DNA of 64,000 nucleotides from Fervidobacterium gondwanense DSM 13020 (GTDB lineage: Bacteria; Thermotogota; Thermotogae; Thermotogales; Fervidobacteriaceae). A program made the translations under genes and the position numbers. This document shows positions 9,639-19,519 of this stretch, one piece after another. The stretch spans positions 62,001 to 126,000 of the forward strand of contig NZ_FRDJ01000002.1 of NCBI RefSeq assembly GCF_900143265.1, read 5' to 3'. The notes beneath the pieces were generated by a model. It was not told where the DNA came from. It made no database searches and saw only the letters and a list, made by a program, of their open reading frames with translations. Position 1 is the first letter of the stretch; every line of letters starts with the position of its first letter.

Positions 9639-10958
9639 GTGTTAAAGACGAACATACGTAAGTTTAAGGAAGGGTTGCTTGCTTACATGTTCTTGCTGCC
9701 AGCTTTGCTGGTGCTGAGTGTATTTACATTCTGGCCAATTGGATTTTCCTTCGTTCTAAGTTTCTTTAAATGGGATTTTCGAAACATGAAAAACCCATTT
9801 TTCTACGGCTTAGGGAACTACAAAGAGATTCTTAAATTTGACTATCCTGTAAAATTTTCCTTTTACAAGGGATTAATCTACAGCTTACTCTATATTGCCA
9901 TTGCATTCTTGACGACAATGTTGGTATTTGCCATTGTCCAGTTTGTAATCAAAAGAAGCAGGACGAGAAGAGATGTTTTATTCATAGCAACTTATATAGC
10001 TGTTGTTCTAATTTATCTTGTTTTACGTCAATCCCTCTCGTTACTGGCGGCAATTTTGATGTTCATATTGTTCTCGGCAGCAATCGTATATTTTTGGAAA
10101 AAATCTACGTTCACCAGTCTAATTAAAGAACATGCGTGGATTAGTGCTATTATATTTATTATTTCATACCTTGTCTTTGAGTTCCAATTGTCAGCAAGTC
10201 TAAACAATCAGTCTTATGGTCTAATAGATTACCTACTCGATGCCTCTGAAAAAAATCTCTTTGCAAAAGCACTTCTCAACACGACGTATTACGTTATCCT
10301 CACCGTTCCTATTGGCTTGACTTTAGCGTTGTTAATAGCACTTTTATTAAACAATGATATAAGGTTTAAAGCATTTTTCAGAACATCTTTTTTCATACCA
10401 TTTGTTACATCAAGCGTTGCTGTTGGATTGATCTGGAAATGGATATACAACGATGATGTTGGATTGTTAAACTATATATTGACTTCAATGGGTTTGCAAC
10501 CTGTCAAGTGGTTGAAAGATGCAAAGTGGACCATACCAACTGTGAGCATTGTTTCAATTTGGAAGAGTGTTGGATACAACGCTATGATATTCTTAGCAGG
10601 CCTGCAGAACATCGACACATTTTACTATGAAGCAGCGGAAGTGGATGGTGCGAATAGTATGCAGAAGTTTTTCAAAATAACATGGCCACTACTTTCTCCA
10701 ACAACATTTTTCCTACTCATAGTATCTGTGATAGGTGCTTTCAAAGTCTTCCAGGAAGTATTCATACTCTACGATGGACTTCCAGGTCCTTACGGAAACA
10801 GCGGTATGACAATGGTTTACTACGTCTTTGATCTATTTTACCGACAACAGAGGATGGGTATAGCAAGTGCTGCAGCTTACCTACTATTCTTAGTAATTCT
10901 CGTCTTCACATTCATCCAGTACAAAGTTGGCGACAAAGTTGTAGAGTATGTCAGCTGA
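9639..10958 (+). CDS. Sugar ABC transporter permease, MalF type, with extra membrane segments
   Basis: This is one of two inner-membrane permeases of a carbohydrate ABC importer. The first helix and the GLGNYKEI motif are at residues about 14-64. The standard MalF core resumes at about residue 208 (AKALLNTTYYV) and carries the EAA cytoplasmic loop (AAEVDGANSMQKFFKITWPLL) that contacts the ATPase. Between these points lies an insertion of roughly 130 residues with about four hydrophobic segments, so the protein is 439 residues rather than about 300. The GTG at 9639 is preferred over 9621 because GGGGGTGG lies between them. No binding protein or ATPase gene adjoins it. Confidence 0.85.
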   Translation: MLKTNIRKFKEGLLAYMFLLPALLVLSVFTFWPIGFSFVLSFFKWDFRNMKNPFFYGLGNYKEILKFDYPVKFSFYKGLIYSLLYIAIAFLTTMLVFAIVQFVIKRSRTRRDVLFIATYIAVVLIYLVLRQSLSLLAAILMFILFSAAIVYFWKKSTFTSLIKEHAWISAIIFIISYLVFEFQLSASLNNQSYGLIDYLLDASEKNLFAKALLNTTYYVILTVPIGLTLALLIALLLNNDIRFKAFFRTSFFIPFVTSSVAVGLIWKWIYNDDVGLLNYILTSMGLQPVKWLKDAKWTIPTVSIVSIWKSVGYNAMIFLAGLQNIDTFYYEAAEVDGANSMQKFFKITWPLLSPTTFFLLIVSVIGAFKVFQEVFILYDGLPGPYGNSGMTMVYYVFDLFYRQQRMGIASAAAYLLFLVILVFTFIQYKVGDKVVEYVS

Positions 10959-10970
10959 GGGGGAAAATGT

Positions 10971-13130
10971 ATGAGAGAGCTTAAAAAGTTGTTCATATAT
11001 GTGTTGTTAATTATTGGAACTGTTGTCATGATAGCACCTTTTGCCTGGATGCTTGTAACTTCTTTCAAGCTTCCTTCTGAAGTAAATTCTTGGCCCCCAA
11101 GATGGACTACAAAATCATTTTTATCAAGTAGGATTGTAAAAGTAGTTCCCTCTACAGGTACTGTCTCGACAGCCAAAGGATTGAGTCTTAGAGAAGCGCT
11201 TACATTCGTTTCTAAAAAAAGCACTGGTTTGAACCTTGTCGTAAACGATGATCCGTTTTATAGAGGAACACTTCGGATACCATTGAAGAATGCGAAGTAC
11301 AGCTATGGTATAGACAAGCAAAAGCTTGACGAGTTTATTCAAAAACTCGAGTTACCTCAAGAATTTAGCAACGAGTATGGTACTCCAGAAGAGTTTTTTG
11401 AAAGTGTGTTTCTGTATTACAAGAGTGGAGCTAACCCATATTTCAAAAGGTCTGAATTTACAAACAACTTACTTATGACACTAGATTCTCTCTTTGATAC
11501 GATAGATACTATAATGACTTTTGGTATAGATAGAATAGTAGATGATGAAGAAAGAGGCAATTTTGAGAACTTCTTGAGAGCAAAACAGAAAGATATCGAA
11601 GAGCTGAAAACAAAACTTGAGAAATTTAAAGCAGGTACTGAGCTTGTTTTGAGTGATAAAGAGATACACGAAATTCTGAGTATCATTAATAATTACAACT
11701 TCGTTTACGATGGTTTTAATGAGATAAGCGATAATTATAATAACGTTTTCAGAGGTGGTTTGGGCACATATTTACAAAACATAAAATTCTACACAGAGGT
11801 TGCTACTTACTTTGGACAAATACAGTCTCTTGTTGTTGACAGCGATATTATCGCAGTACCAATGACGAAAAAAGAACGAATTGAGCTACTTATTAAGCGT
11901 TCAGAAGACTTGAAAGACAACAAATTGTTGCAGGAGATAGTTAGAAACGTTCCACTGAATAGTGTCGTTGAAGAGTTTGCAAAGAGATTGGATGATAGGA
12001 TTTTGAAAGAGTATGAACTGAGTTCCAGCGAATTGACAAGTATAAAGACATTGATAGGAAATCTTATTAATATAGCACTTGAGAATGGAATAGATGTAGA
12101 AAAAGAAGCATCAGTATCGTTTGAAAATCTAACAAAAAGAATAGAAGAGGTTGTAGGCTTCAATTTGTCGTACATGTCAACAAAATCTAAACTTGATGCT
12201 TTTGCTGAAGAGATAGATAATTCTGAAAATCTATTCAAGGACATTACATTGAACGTTCAAGAGATGCAAAATCTGAGAAATATATACGAGAGCACTATAT
12301 ATGCATGGAAAATAAAAACTGCGCCAGCTTTTGTAAAAGATATTCTTGTAAAAGAAGGAAAGAATGTTGAGATAGTCATGGAAGGTGTCCATCCTGTTTA
12401 TTTTGTCGATGACAATATTCAAACTGTTAGCCTGACCTTCATGTTTTCAGAAGTTGTCAAAAACATCTTTCAGAACTACGTTGATGCTTGGAATGCTGCG
12501 CCATTTGGACGGTATTACGCAAACACAATATTCGTTGCCGTTGTGACGACGATTCTCGAAGTCATTATTTCAGCAATGGCTGCTTATGCATTTTCATGGA
12601 TGAATTTCCCTGGGAAGAAGATTCTTTTCAGCATATTCTTAGCTACAATGATGGTACCGGGAGAGGTCTTGCTTGTGCCGAATTTTATAACAGTAACTAA
12701 GCTTGGATGGATTGACACGTATTACGCCCTTATCGTTCCATGGGTTGTCAGCGTATTTTCTATATTTCTGATGAGACAGCATTTCATGAGTATTCCAACA
12801 GAACTCTTTGATGCTGCAAAGATAGATGGCTCGTCGCACTGGAGATTTTTGTGGCAAATAGTTGTTCCTTTAAGTAAACCTGTTGTCATAACCAGTGCAT
12901 TGTTGAAATTTGTAGGAAGCTGGAATGCGTTCTTGTGGGTTCTGATAGTAACTAATAGTCCAAAATACAGAACACTAACTGTTGGACTTCAAGCATTTAG
13001 CTCAGAGGTTGGTACTCTCTACAACATGTTGATGGCTGCCGCAACGTTTAGTATACTGCCAGTTGTTGTTATATTCCTTTTCACACAGAAGTATTTCGTA
13101 AGAGGTATTGCAAGAACCGGATTAAAATAA
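10971..13130 (+). CDS. Sugar ABC transporter permease, MalG type, with a ~450-residue insertion
   Basis: This is the second permease of the importer. It has a first helix at residues 8-28, then SWPPRW, typical of the region after helix 1 of MalG. The normal core returns at about residue 500 (FQNYVDAWNAAPFGRYYANT) and includes the EAA loop (ELFDAAKIDGSSHWRFLWQI) and the C-terminal helices. The intervening ~450 residues are hydrophilic, helix-rich and full of Glu, Lys, Asp and Asn; by topology they lie outside the cytoplasmic membrane. Total length is 719 residues against about 280 usually. It starts 12 bases after the MalF-type gene, and a terminator follows. Confidence 0.85.
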   Translation: MRELKKLFIYVLLIIGTVVMIAPFAWMLVTSFKLPSEVNSWPPRWTTKSFLSSRIVKVVPSTGTVSTAKGLSLREALTFVSKKSTGLNLVVNDDPFYRGTLRIPLKNAKYSYGIDKQKLDEFIQKLELPQEFSNEYGTPEEFFESVFLYYKSGANPYFKRSEFTNNLLMTLDSLFDTIDTIMTFGIDRIVDDEERGNFENFLRAKQKDIEELKTKLEKFKAGTELVLSDKEIHEILSIINNYNFVYDGFNEISDNYNNVFRGGLGTYLQNIKFYTEVATYFGQIQSLVVDSDIIAVPMTKKERIELLIKRSEDLKDNKLLQEIVRNVPLNSVVEEFAKRLDDRILKEYELSSSELTSIKTLIGNLINIALENGIDVEKEASVSFENLTKRIEEVVGFNLSYMSTKSKLDAFAEEIDNSENLFKDITLNVQEMQNLRNIYESTIYAWKIKTAPAFVKDILVKEGKNVEIVMEGVHPVYFVDDNIQTVSLTFMFSEVVKNIFQNYVDAWNAAPFGRYYANTIFVAVVTTILEVIISAMAAYAFSWMNFPGKKILFSIFLATMMVPGEVLLVPNFITVTKLGWIDTYYALIVPWVVSVFSIFLMRQHFMSIPTELFDAAKIDGSSHWRFLWQIVVPLSKPVVITSALLKFVGSWNAFLWVLIVTNSPKYRTLTVGLQAFSSEVGTLYNMLMAAATFSILPVVVIFLFTQKYFVRGIARTGLK

Positions 13131-13164
13131 CTATTTTGGAATTATAAAAATCAGCGATCGTATA

Positions 13165-13199
13165 GGGGCACTCTGCAGAATTGATGAGTGCCCTTTTTT
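13165..13199 (+). terminator. Terminator after the sugar permease pair
   Basis: Stem GGGCACTC (13166-13173) with GAGTGCCC (13186-13193), 12-base loop, then seven T residues. Confidence 0.9.
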
Positions 13200-13305
13200 A
13201 ATACTTTTAACATAAATGCCAAATGAATGACTCTTAACAACTTAATCTACAGTGATAATATAAATATATGAAAGGAATATTGAAGATTAAGGAGCAGATC
13301 AACTA

Positions 13306-14568
13306 ATGTACAACAAGACGATGAAACTTTCTGTTTTGGAAGGAGCCCTTTACACACTTGCATTCAACGCCACACAGGGGTTTGTATATTCAACCCTTGC
13401 TCTTTACTATGACTTTGATCCGCTACTTGTTTCAGTTTTAGCGGTTTTACCAGCAACGTCACAATTGATACAGTTTCTAACTCCCATGATATACAAATTG
13501 ATACCGTCAAAACAAAAGGCTATATTTTGGCTTGCACTAATTGCACGAACAGGATTTATCGTTCTGCCTATCTCAATAATTGGAAGGATTAGGAACGATA
13601 TTATCGTTGCGGTTCCTTTTGTTCTTTTCAGTGTACTTAACAGCTTAGTTGGTAGTCTATGGACCTCCGCAATGAAAAATATAGTTCCTGAGGAGCAGAG
13701 GAACAGGTATTTCGGCATGAGGAATACTATTGCAACTTTTGCAGGTCTAATTGCGTGGGTTTTGTATTCTCTAATTCTTCAGTACTTTGAAAGAGAACTT
13801 GCATTGTTGCTGATCTATTCCGTTTCATCTGTGATATTTATAGTAACGGCATACCTTTTATATTTACACGATATACCAGAGACAAAAGTTGCAGAGTATA
13901 GTTTATTGATGCCACTTGGAACTTTGAGAAACAAGAAGTTTCGGAATTTCTTGTTGTTTGTATTTATATGGAATTTTGCAATTCAATTTGCTGGCCCGTT
14001 CTTTAGCTATTTCGAGGTTTCTCAATTGAAGGTTCCTTATTCATATCTTGGTGTACTCAATGTTGTGAATTCAGTCCTTGCTATGTTCTTTTACACTTTC
14101 TATGGAAAGGTAACGAGCAACATTGGTGAAAAGAATATGATAAGGTACGGTATTACACTTGCTCTCGGAATACCGTTTCTGTATTCAATTATGACTCCGA
14201 GCAACTATAAGTATTTGCTCTTGATTGATGTGACTGTTGCCGCGATGGCTTGGAGTGCTATAAACCTCGCATATTTTACTTTGCTTTTAAGAATAGTAGA
14301 TGAGCCGAGCGAGGTATACATATCCATGCATGCTTTTGTCGCAGGCGTTGCATCTCTGATAGCCTCACTTGCTGGTGGCTTTACCTTGAAAGCAATTAGA
14401 GATGTCACTATTGGAAATTTAACAGGTTACAACATCATGTTCATGTTGGCATTCATTCTGAGGCTTGCAGCTTTGATATATTTCATAAAGATGGATATCG
14501 GAGAAAGTCACAGACCTCTAAAGTTTTCTGAAATTAGTCAGATATTTCTAAGAAGACACAAGGAGTAA
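13306..14568 (+). CDS. MFS transporter
   Basis: The 420-residue protein has about twelve predicted membrane helices and the two-halves layout of the major facilitator superfamily. No classical signature identifies the substrate. A cytoplasmic loop (PEEQRNRYFGMRNT) resembles that of MFS proteins near sugar-utilisation genes, but this is weak evidence. The ATG at 13306 follows AAGGAG at 13289. It precedes ribF by 21 bases and probably shares its transcript. Confidence 0.75.
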   Translation: MYNKTMKLSVLEGALYTLAFNATQGFVYSTLALYYDFDPLLVSVLAVLPATSQLIQFLTPMIYKLIPSKQKAIFWLALIARTGFIVLPISIIGRIRNDIIVAVPFVLFSVLNSLVGSLWTSAMKNIVPEEQRNRYFGMRNTIATFAGLIAWVLYSLILQYFERELALLLIYSVSSVIFIVTAYLLYLHDIPETKVAEYSLLMPLGTLRNKKFRNFLLFVFIWNFAIQFAGPFFSYFEVSQLKVPYSYLGVLNVVNSVLAMFFYTFYGKVTSNIGEKNMIRYGITLALGIPFLYSIMTPSNYKYLLLIDVTVAAMAWSAINLAYFTLLLRIVDEPSEVYISMHAFVAGVASLIASLAGGFTLKAIRDVTIGNLTGYNIMFMLAFILRLAALIYFIKMDIGESHRPLKFSEISQIFLRRHKE

Positions 14569-14589
14569 ATCAGGAGGAGTGTTTGATAG

Positions 14590-15465
14590 ATGTACATAAC
14601 TATTGGTGTTTTTGATGGTGTTCATAAGGGACATGTAAAAATACTTTCAAGGCTTAAGGAGCTATGCGAATTTAATGATTGTGGTGCTCGTGTATACACA
14701 ATTGTGTACCCAATGGAATACTACACTGGAAATTTTGATGGGTTAATTACATCACTTGAAGATCGATTTGAACTGCTTTCCGTTTATGGTGACGTTGAAA
14801 TACTTGAACTGCCAAATATAAAGAATTTTGAGCCAGAAGAATTTTTTGAAAGGATTTCCTCTAACATAGATGGTATAGTTGTTGGTCATGATTTTCGATT
14901 TGGAAAAGGCGGAATTGGGGATACTGTTTTACTTTCTAAACTTTGCAATGAAAAGAGAATAAGACTTGAGGTTATACCGCCCGTAATTGTGGATGGTGTA
15001 AGGGTAAGCAGCAGTTATATAAGAAAACTCATAAAGAACGGACAGGTTTCAGAGGTCAGAAAATTTCTTGGTAGAAATTACTCAATACACGGAACTGTAT
15101 ATAGAGATAAGCAAATAGGAAGAAAGCTGGGATTTCCAACTGCAAATATAAAAAGACCAGACCATTATCTTGTTGAACCGATGCCAGGTGTCTACTTTGT
15201 AAAAGTCTATCTGCCTGTTCAAAAGTATGGCTTGATGAATGTTGGTTACAGGCCTACAATAGAGCATTCAAGGAAGTTAAAATATGAGGTATACATATTA
15301 GATTTTTCCTCAGACATCTACGGGCAAGAAATTCGAGTGGAATTCTTGGAATTTATGAGACCAGAGATAAAATTTTCTTCCATCGGCGAGCTAATAGATC
15401 AGATGAAAAACGATGAGGCAAACGCAAGGAGGCTTATTGAAGAGTATGAAAAGAAGAAGTCTTAA
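14590..15465 (+). CDS. ribF: Bifunctional riboflavin kinase / FAD synthetase
   Basis: RibF phosphorylates riboflavin to FMN and adenylates FMN to FAD. The N-terminal nucleotidyltransferase domain shows [10 protein letters not shown] (residues 5-14) and a conserved SSSYIRKLI element. The C-terminal flavokinase domain shows [11 protein letters not shown] (about 178-188) and PGVYFVKV. The 291 residues match the normal bifunctional length. ATG follows AGGAGGAG. Its 3' end overlaps the start of nth by 20 bases. It would supply flavin for enzymes such as Rnf. Confidence 0.93.
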   Translation: MYITIGVFDGVHKGHVKILSRLKELCEFNDCGARVYTIVYPMEYYTGNFDGLITSLEDRFELLSVYGDVEILELPNIKNFEPEEFFERISSNIDGIVVGHDFRFGKGGIGDTVLLSKLCNEKRIRLEVIPPVIVDGVRVSSSYIRKLIKNGQVSEVRKFLGRNYSIHGTVYRDKQIGRKLGFPTANIKRPDHYLVEPMPGVYFVKVYLPVQKYGLMNVGYRPTIEHSRKLKYEVYILDFSSDIYGQEIRVEFLEFMRPEIKFSSIGELIDQMKNDEANARRLIEEYEKKKS

Positions 15466-16087
15466 TTGTAAAGACTTCAATATGTTGTCGAAGTTAATAA
15501 TAGAACATTTCCCACGACCTCATTCAGAAACGGATCCATACAAAGTTCTAATAACAACTATACTGAGTCAAAGAAGCAGGGACGAGAATACAAACGTTGC
15601 TGCAAAACAACTTTTTGAAGTGTATAACAATATAGAAATCTTAGCAAATTTGAACCCAACGCAACTTTACGATTTGATAAAACCAGCTGGTTTATATAAA
15701 GAGAAAGCAGAAAGAATAGTTCAAGTATCAAGGATAATCTTAGAAGAGTATAATGGGGTAGTACCTGACACGCTAGAAAAATTGCTGCGTCTTCCCGGTG
15801 TTGGTAGAAAAACGGCGAATATCGTCCTATATGTTGGTTTTGGAAGACCTGCACTTGCTGTTGATACACACGTTCACAGAATTTCCAACAGATTGGGTTG
15901 GGTTAATACAAAGAGACCAGAAGATACAGAAGAACAATTAACAAAAATATTGGACCCCGAACTTTGGGGTCCAATAAATGGTTCTATGGTTGAGTTTGGA
16001 AAGAATATTTGTAAACCTGTATCACCAAAATGCGAGATTTGTTTTTTGAAAGATTGCTGTCGATATTATTCAGAACTAAAGAGATAA
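15446..16087 (+). CDS. nth: Endonuclease III (DNA glycosylase/AP lyase)
   Basis: Nth removes oxidised pyrimidines and nicks AP sites in base-excision repair. The helix-hairpin-helix LPGVGRKTA contains the catalytic Lys (K122), and the catalytic Asp is D140 in AVDTHVHR. Cys189, 196, 199 and 205 form the C-x6-C-x2-C-x5-C [4Fe-4S] site. I chose the ATG at 15446, after AAGGAGG inside ribF, giving 213 residues, the usual length. An in-frame ATG at 15413 lies upstream of that box and is unlikely to be used. Confidence 0.93.
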   Translation: MKRRSLNCKDFNMLSKLIIEHFPRPHSETDPYKVLITTILSQRSRDENTNVAAKQLFEVYNNIEILANLNPTQLYDLIKPAGLYKEKAERIVQVSRIILEEYNGVVPDTLEKLLRLPGVGRKTANIVLYVGFGRPALAVDTHVHRISNRLGWVNTKRPEDTEEQLTKILDPELWGPINGSMVEFGKNICKPVSPKCEICFLKDCCRYYSELKR

Positions 16088-16099
16088 ATATTAATTCTA

Positions 16100-17878
16100 T
16101 CACTTCTTTTGAGCAAACGCCTGAGCCATGAATCCACCTTGTGCTTGCAATTTTGCCAGTGCACTTTCAAGCGTTGAGTACTTTGCCCAGAGCTGTTGCT
16201 CTTTTTTCTGCAAGTACTCAAGCATTGTGGCCATACGCTTGGAAAGTATTCGTTTCTCTCTCTCGAGCCTTCCGTTCAAACCAGCAACTGTGTCTATTTC
16301 GCCGTTGAATTTTGTCAATGTCCAGCTGTAATCTTTTATTTGAAGCGCCAATCCTTTAGTTCCCTCAGTATTCCCAAAAAATTGCCAGACCGCTTCCGCA
16401 CCGTTGGCATCGATGAAACTTTTCAGCTTGTCTTCATTCAAGGTAATTTTACCTCTCATTGTGTTAGTGAAACCTTTTCCTGTATCACCAGATTCAATTC
16501 CAAGAGTATTCAAAGTTTTTCCATCAATGTTCATTGTTAAGAAGCTTCTGAATTTGTCAAATGTTCTTCTTATGAACGAATCGCTCTTAAGTAATCCTTG
16601 AATCTTCTCATCTTCAGTCATCTGGTCTTCTGTTTTACCTCTAACTTTATTCTCAGTGAGTTTTGTATAAAGAAAATCGGTCAACTCGTTCCACCTATTT
16701 ACGAACTCTTTCACACGCTCGACTATCTTATCCTTGTCTGTTGAAACTGTAACTGTTGTTGCTCCAGTTGCTGTTAAATTAAGCGTCAGCCCGTTGTATG
16801 TCAGACTGTTAGTTCTTGAGGTCAATTGTTCAGTGTATCCATTTAATGTTACGTTTACCTGTGCAACACTTCCAAGTGTAAAGGTACCAGTGTCCAGTCT
16901 TAGAATGGTTAGTAAATCGCTATCACCTGTCACATCAATAATATTGTCTCCTGTTGTTTTGCTTGTTATGACTAACCTTCCGTTTTTATCGTCATAAGTT
17001 GCGAGTACTGAAGAGACTGAACTATTTATTTTCTGAACTATGTTACTAATCGTATCTGTATCTTTTAAAGTTATATTTGTTCCATTAATCGTTAGAGTTC
17101 TGTCGCCAGTAATTCCGAGATTAGAAAGTGTCTTATATGTTGAGTACGCTCCGACATTTCCGCTACTTTCCAAGGTGAATGTTCCGGATTGTTGAGTCAT
17201 AACCGCGTCGTTTAATCTGAAAACAAAAGTGAAGTTACCAGACGTATTTGAAATCTGAAACGCCTTATCAGATGTTATTTTAAGTTTACCATCCGTAAAG
17301 GTAACGGTCGCGTTCGCACCGAGGCTTGAAAGTGCGTTTTGAAGATTGGCAACGACATCATTTATCGTATCTGTTGTCGCAACATTAATCGTTGTCTCAT
17401 TCGTACCTATCTTTATTTTCACAGTTGAATTCTGTGGAACGTATCTTGCATCTATGTCACCAACCATATCTGCCGATGTAATAGTCTTTCCAAAGTCCTC
17501 ACCTAAGAATATGCTGTTTGTAGCAAGTGACAATACTTCGACATTGTATGTACCGTCTTGAGCAGTTGGCGTGGCAACCGCACTGAGGATAGAATTTGAG
17601 GCTGTGGCACTTTTAGGTATAAGTGTTGCCTGGAGCGAGAAGTTTGACAGGTATGTATAGAAATCTCTAATCTTATCTGAGACCTTTTGATAGGCCTTTT
17701 GTAAATAAGTGTATTGCAAATATTTTTCATTGAGTCTCTGGAGGGGCATTGACTCAACTTCTAATAACTTTTCAATGATAGATTGTGTATCCAGACCACT
17801 AACCGCACCGCCGATTTGCAGCCGTGACGAACCCTGGTAGCGATAATTGATGTTATTTGCTATACTTGAAAGGTCCAT
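16100..17878 (-). CDS. fliD: Flagellar hook-associated protein 2 (filament cap)
   Basis: FliD caps the growing filament and helps flagellin fold into place. The N-terminal FliD domain is clear (GLDTQSIIEKLLEVESMPLQ), and both ends are coiled-coil-like, as expected of the D0/D1 regions. The central part is Thr/Asn-rich with repeated beta elements (NGTNITLKDTDTISNIVQKI and similar), typical of the outer domains. Length is 592 residues. It is the last gene of the minus-strand cluster, 4 bases after flaG, and converges on nth. No fliS chaperone gene is adjacent. Confidence 0.92.
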   Translation of the reverse strand: MDLSSIANNINYRYQGSSRLQIGGAVSGLDTQSIIEKLLEVESMPLQRLNEKYLQYTYLQKAYQKVSDKIRDFYTYLSNFSLQATLIPKSATASNSILSAVATPTAQDGTYNVEVLSLATNSIFLGEDFGKTITSADMVGDIDARYVPQNSTVKIKIGTNETTINVATTDTINDVVANLQNALSSLGANATVTFTDGKLKITSDKAFQISNTSGNFTFVFRLNDAVMTQQSGTFTLESSGNVGAYSTYKTLSNLGITGDRTLTINGTNITLKDTDTISNIVQKINSSVSSVLATYDDKNGRLVITSKTTGDNIIDVTGDSDLLTILRLDTGTFTLGSVAQVNVTLNGYTEQLTSRTNSLTYNGLTLNLTATGATTVTVSTDKDKIVERVKEFVNRWNELTDFLYTKLTENKVRGKTEDQMTEDEKIQGLLKSDSFIRRTFDKFRSFLTMNIDGKTLNTLGIESGDTGKGFTNTMRGKITLNEDKLKSFIDANGAEAVWQFFGNTEGTKGLALQIKDYSWTLTKFNGEIDTVAGLNGRLEREKRILSKRMATMLEYLQKKEQQLWAKYSTLESALAKLQAQGGFMAQAFAQKK

Positions 17879-17882
17879 TTAA

Positions 17883-18245
17883 TCACACCCTTTCGTCCAT
17901 CAAAACCCCCAACAATTCCTGTATATTCTTTGCGAGTTTCACTGCAAGTTCTGGAGGAATCTGGCGAATAATTTCCCCCGTTTCGGGATCTTTGATCTTT
18001 ATGACGACCATGTTTGTATCTCTATCTATTTTGAATTCAGCTTCTCCTCTAAAAATTTTCTTTAATTTTTCAAGGTTTTCCTTAAACAAGTCAATATTTT
18101 CAGATTGAGGAGTGACTACACCGATTTGCTCACTTTGATGATTAGAGTTATTTTCGGTTGTTTGTACATGTGTGTTCGGCATTGGAGATTTCTTTTGAAA
18201 TTCTTGGTCAACATTTGGTACTCCCAAACCTTTTATAACCTCCAT
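17883..18245 (-). CDS. flaG: FlaG family flagellar protein
   Basis: The 120 residues have a variable, polar N-terminal half and a conserved C-terminal FlaG domain (TNMVVIKIKDPETGEIIRQIPPE). FlaG proteins are associated with filament length control and usually sit beside fliD, as here. ATG at 18245 follows GGAGGGG. The gap to fliD is only 4 bases, so the two are probably translated together. Confidence 0.9.
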   Translation of the reverse strand: MEVIKGLGVPNVDQEFQKKSPMPNTHVQTTENNSNHQSEQIGVVTPQSENIDLFKENLEKLKKIFRGEAEFKIDRDTNMVVIKIKDPETGEIIRQIPPELAVKLAKNIQELLGVLMDERV

Positions 18246-18274
18246 ACGGACCCCTCCGTTTATTAGAATATCCC

Positions 18275-18652
18275 TTATTCGTTATCGCCTAGTTTTTTAT
18301 TTTCTTTAATTGAATCAAGCAGCTGACCTATTCTCACAGTTGCTTCAATGCCTTTATCTTCTTTAAACCTCAACTCGGGAGCTACATACATTCTTATATT
18401 CTTGGCTACGAAAGTTCTAAAATACCCCTTCTTAGATTCAATGTATTCCAAAATCTCTTTTCTTTTATTTTCGTCACCAAGGACACTAACATAAATATCA
18501 GCATATCTTTTGTCTTTTGATACTTCTACTCTTGAGATCGTTATGAGAGACCTTGATTTTTCTATGAATTCGTCCTTCATTTCCATCAGCGCCTCAGAAA
18601 TCACTTTTCGCAACTCTGATTCGAGCATTTTAAGCTTGTATTCCTGCTTCAT
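18275..18652 (-). CDS. rbfA: Ribosome-binding factor A
   Basis: RbfA binds the 30S subunit during late 16S rRNA maturation and is needed at low temperature in other bacteria. It is a small KH-fold protein; the recognisable parts are SELRKVISEALM, DKRYADIYVSVLG and the C-terminal PELRFKEDKG. The ATG at 18652 lies 8 bases after GGAGG, whereas the longer frame begins on a GTG at 18661 too close to it. The product is 125 residues. The start lies inside the end of the HDOD gene. Confidence 0.9.
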   Translation of the reverse strand: MKQEYKLKMLESELRKVISEALMEMKDEFIEKSRSLITISRVEVSKDKRYADIYVSVLGDENKRKEILEYIESKKGYFRTFVAKNIRMYVAPELRFKEDKGIEATVRIGQLLDSIKENKKLGDNE

Positions 18653-19499
18653 CTTCAACACCTCCGTATATTATATCTTTAGATTTATCAAACACTCTAT
18701 CAAGTTCATTGTATATTACTTTCAAGGCAGAAGGTTTCAACCCCAAAACACTTAAAGCAAACGGGTCAAGGTACGGTTCACCGTATGACAGTGAATAGCC
18801 AGGTAGGAATATGTTAGAATAAACGTTTGCTAAGTGGACTATACATATCATCTCTATATAACGAGAATCTGGGTTCAATGATGGTTTCTCGTGGTATTGC
18901 GCTACACTTATGTATTCATCTGGGAATTTCCACAATCTTAGGAGTTCACCACCTATCTCCATGTGATTTTCAACATTTCCCTTGTATTCCAAAAGAAAAA
19001 ACGGTACTTGAGATCTTTCACCAACTTTTGAAATTTCATAGGTATACTTGGGAAACATCAAATCAAGTACCAACTTCCCAATATCATGCATCATCCCAGC
19101 CAAGAAAACTTCTTCTCTGTTTATGAAACCTATGCTTTTTGCAATATGCTCTGAAAACACTGCTGTTAACATGAAATGAGACCATAATTTATCATGGTCG
19201 ATAAAGGTATGTTTCGAATGAAGTGCCGAATAAGTAAAGACGCTTAACGCAAGATTTCTGACCGTTTTGAAACCTACGATTACAATCGCTTCACTTAGCT
19301 TAGTTATCTTGCGTGGAAGACCATAATACGCGGAGTTAACTAACCTCAATATTTTGGTTGATAACCCGACATCCATAGATATAGCCTTTTCGAGGTCTTT
19401 TGCACTCGAATTTGGATTTGAAGCTGTTGAGATTATCTGTTGTACCACTATGTCAGGTGTAGGTATCTCAGTAACTGTGTTTAGTAGCTCTTTAATCAT
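18630..19499 (-). CDS. HDOD domain protein
   Basis: HDOD domains are relatives of HD phosphohydrolases, usually without full catalytic residues, and are found in bacterial signalling. Residues about 10-205 match the domain, including DVGLSTKILRLVNSAYYG and a remaining HD-like element MMHDIGKLVL. The C-terminal part is unassigned. The gene is 20 bases downstream of an orphan histidine kinase gene, so the two may act in one pathway; this is inference. It overlaps rbfA by 23 bases. Confidence 0.88.
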   Translation of the reverse strand: MIKELLNTVTEIPTPDIVVQQIISTASNPNSSAKDLEKAISMDVGLSTKILRLVNSAYYGLPRKITKLSEAIVIVGFKTVRNLALSVFTYSALHSKHTFIDHDKLWSHFMLTAVFSEHIAKSIGFINREEVFLAGMMHDIGKLVLDLMFPKYTYEISKVGERSQVPFFLLEYKGNVENHMEIGGELLRLWKFPDEYISVAQYHEKPSLNPDSRYIEMICIVHLANVYSNIFLPGYSLSYGEPYLDPFALSVLGLKPSALKVIYNELDRVFDKSKDIIYGGVEDEAGIQA

Positions 19500-19519
19500 T
19501 ATTATTCCCTCTTGGATTA

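Noticed and set aside
11807-12244. Long antisense open frames within malG-type, clp and fliD genes
   Set aside because: They lie opposite well-supported coding sequence, are Ser/Leu-rich with no family match, and lack ribosome-binding sites.
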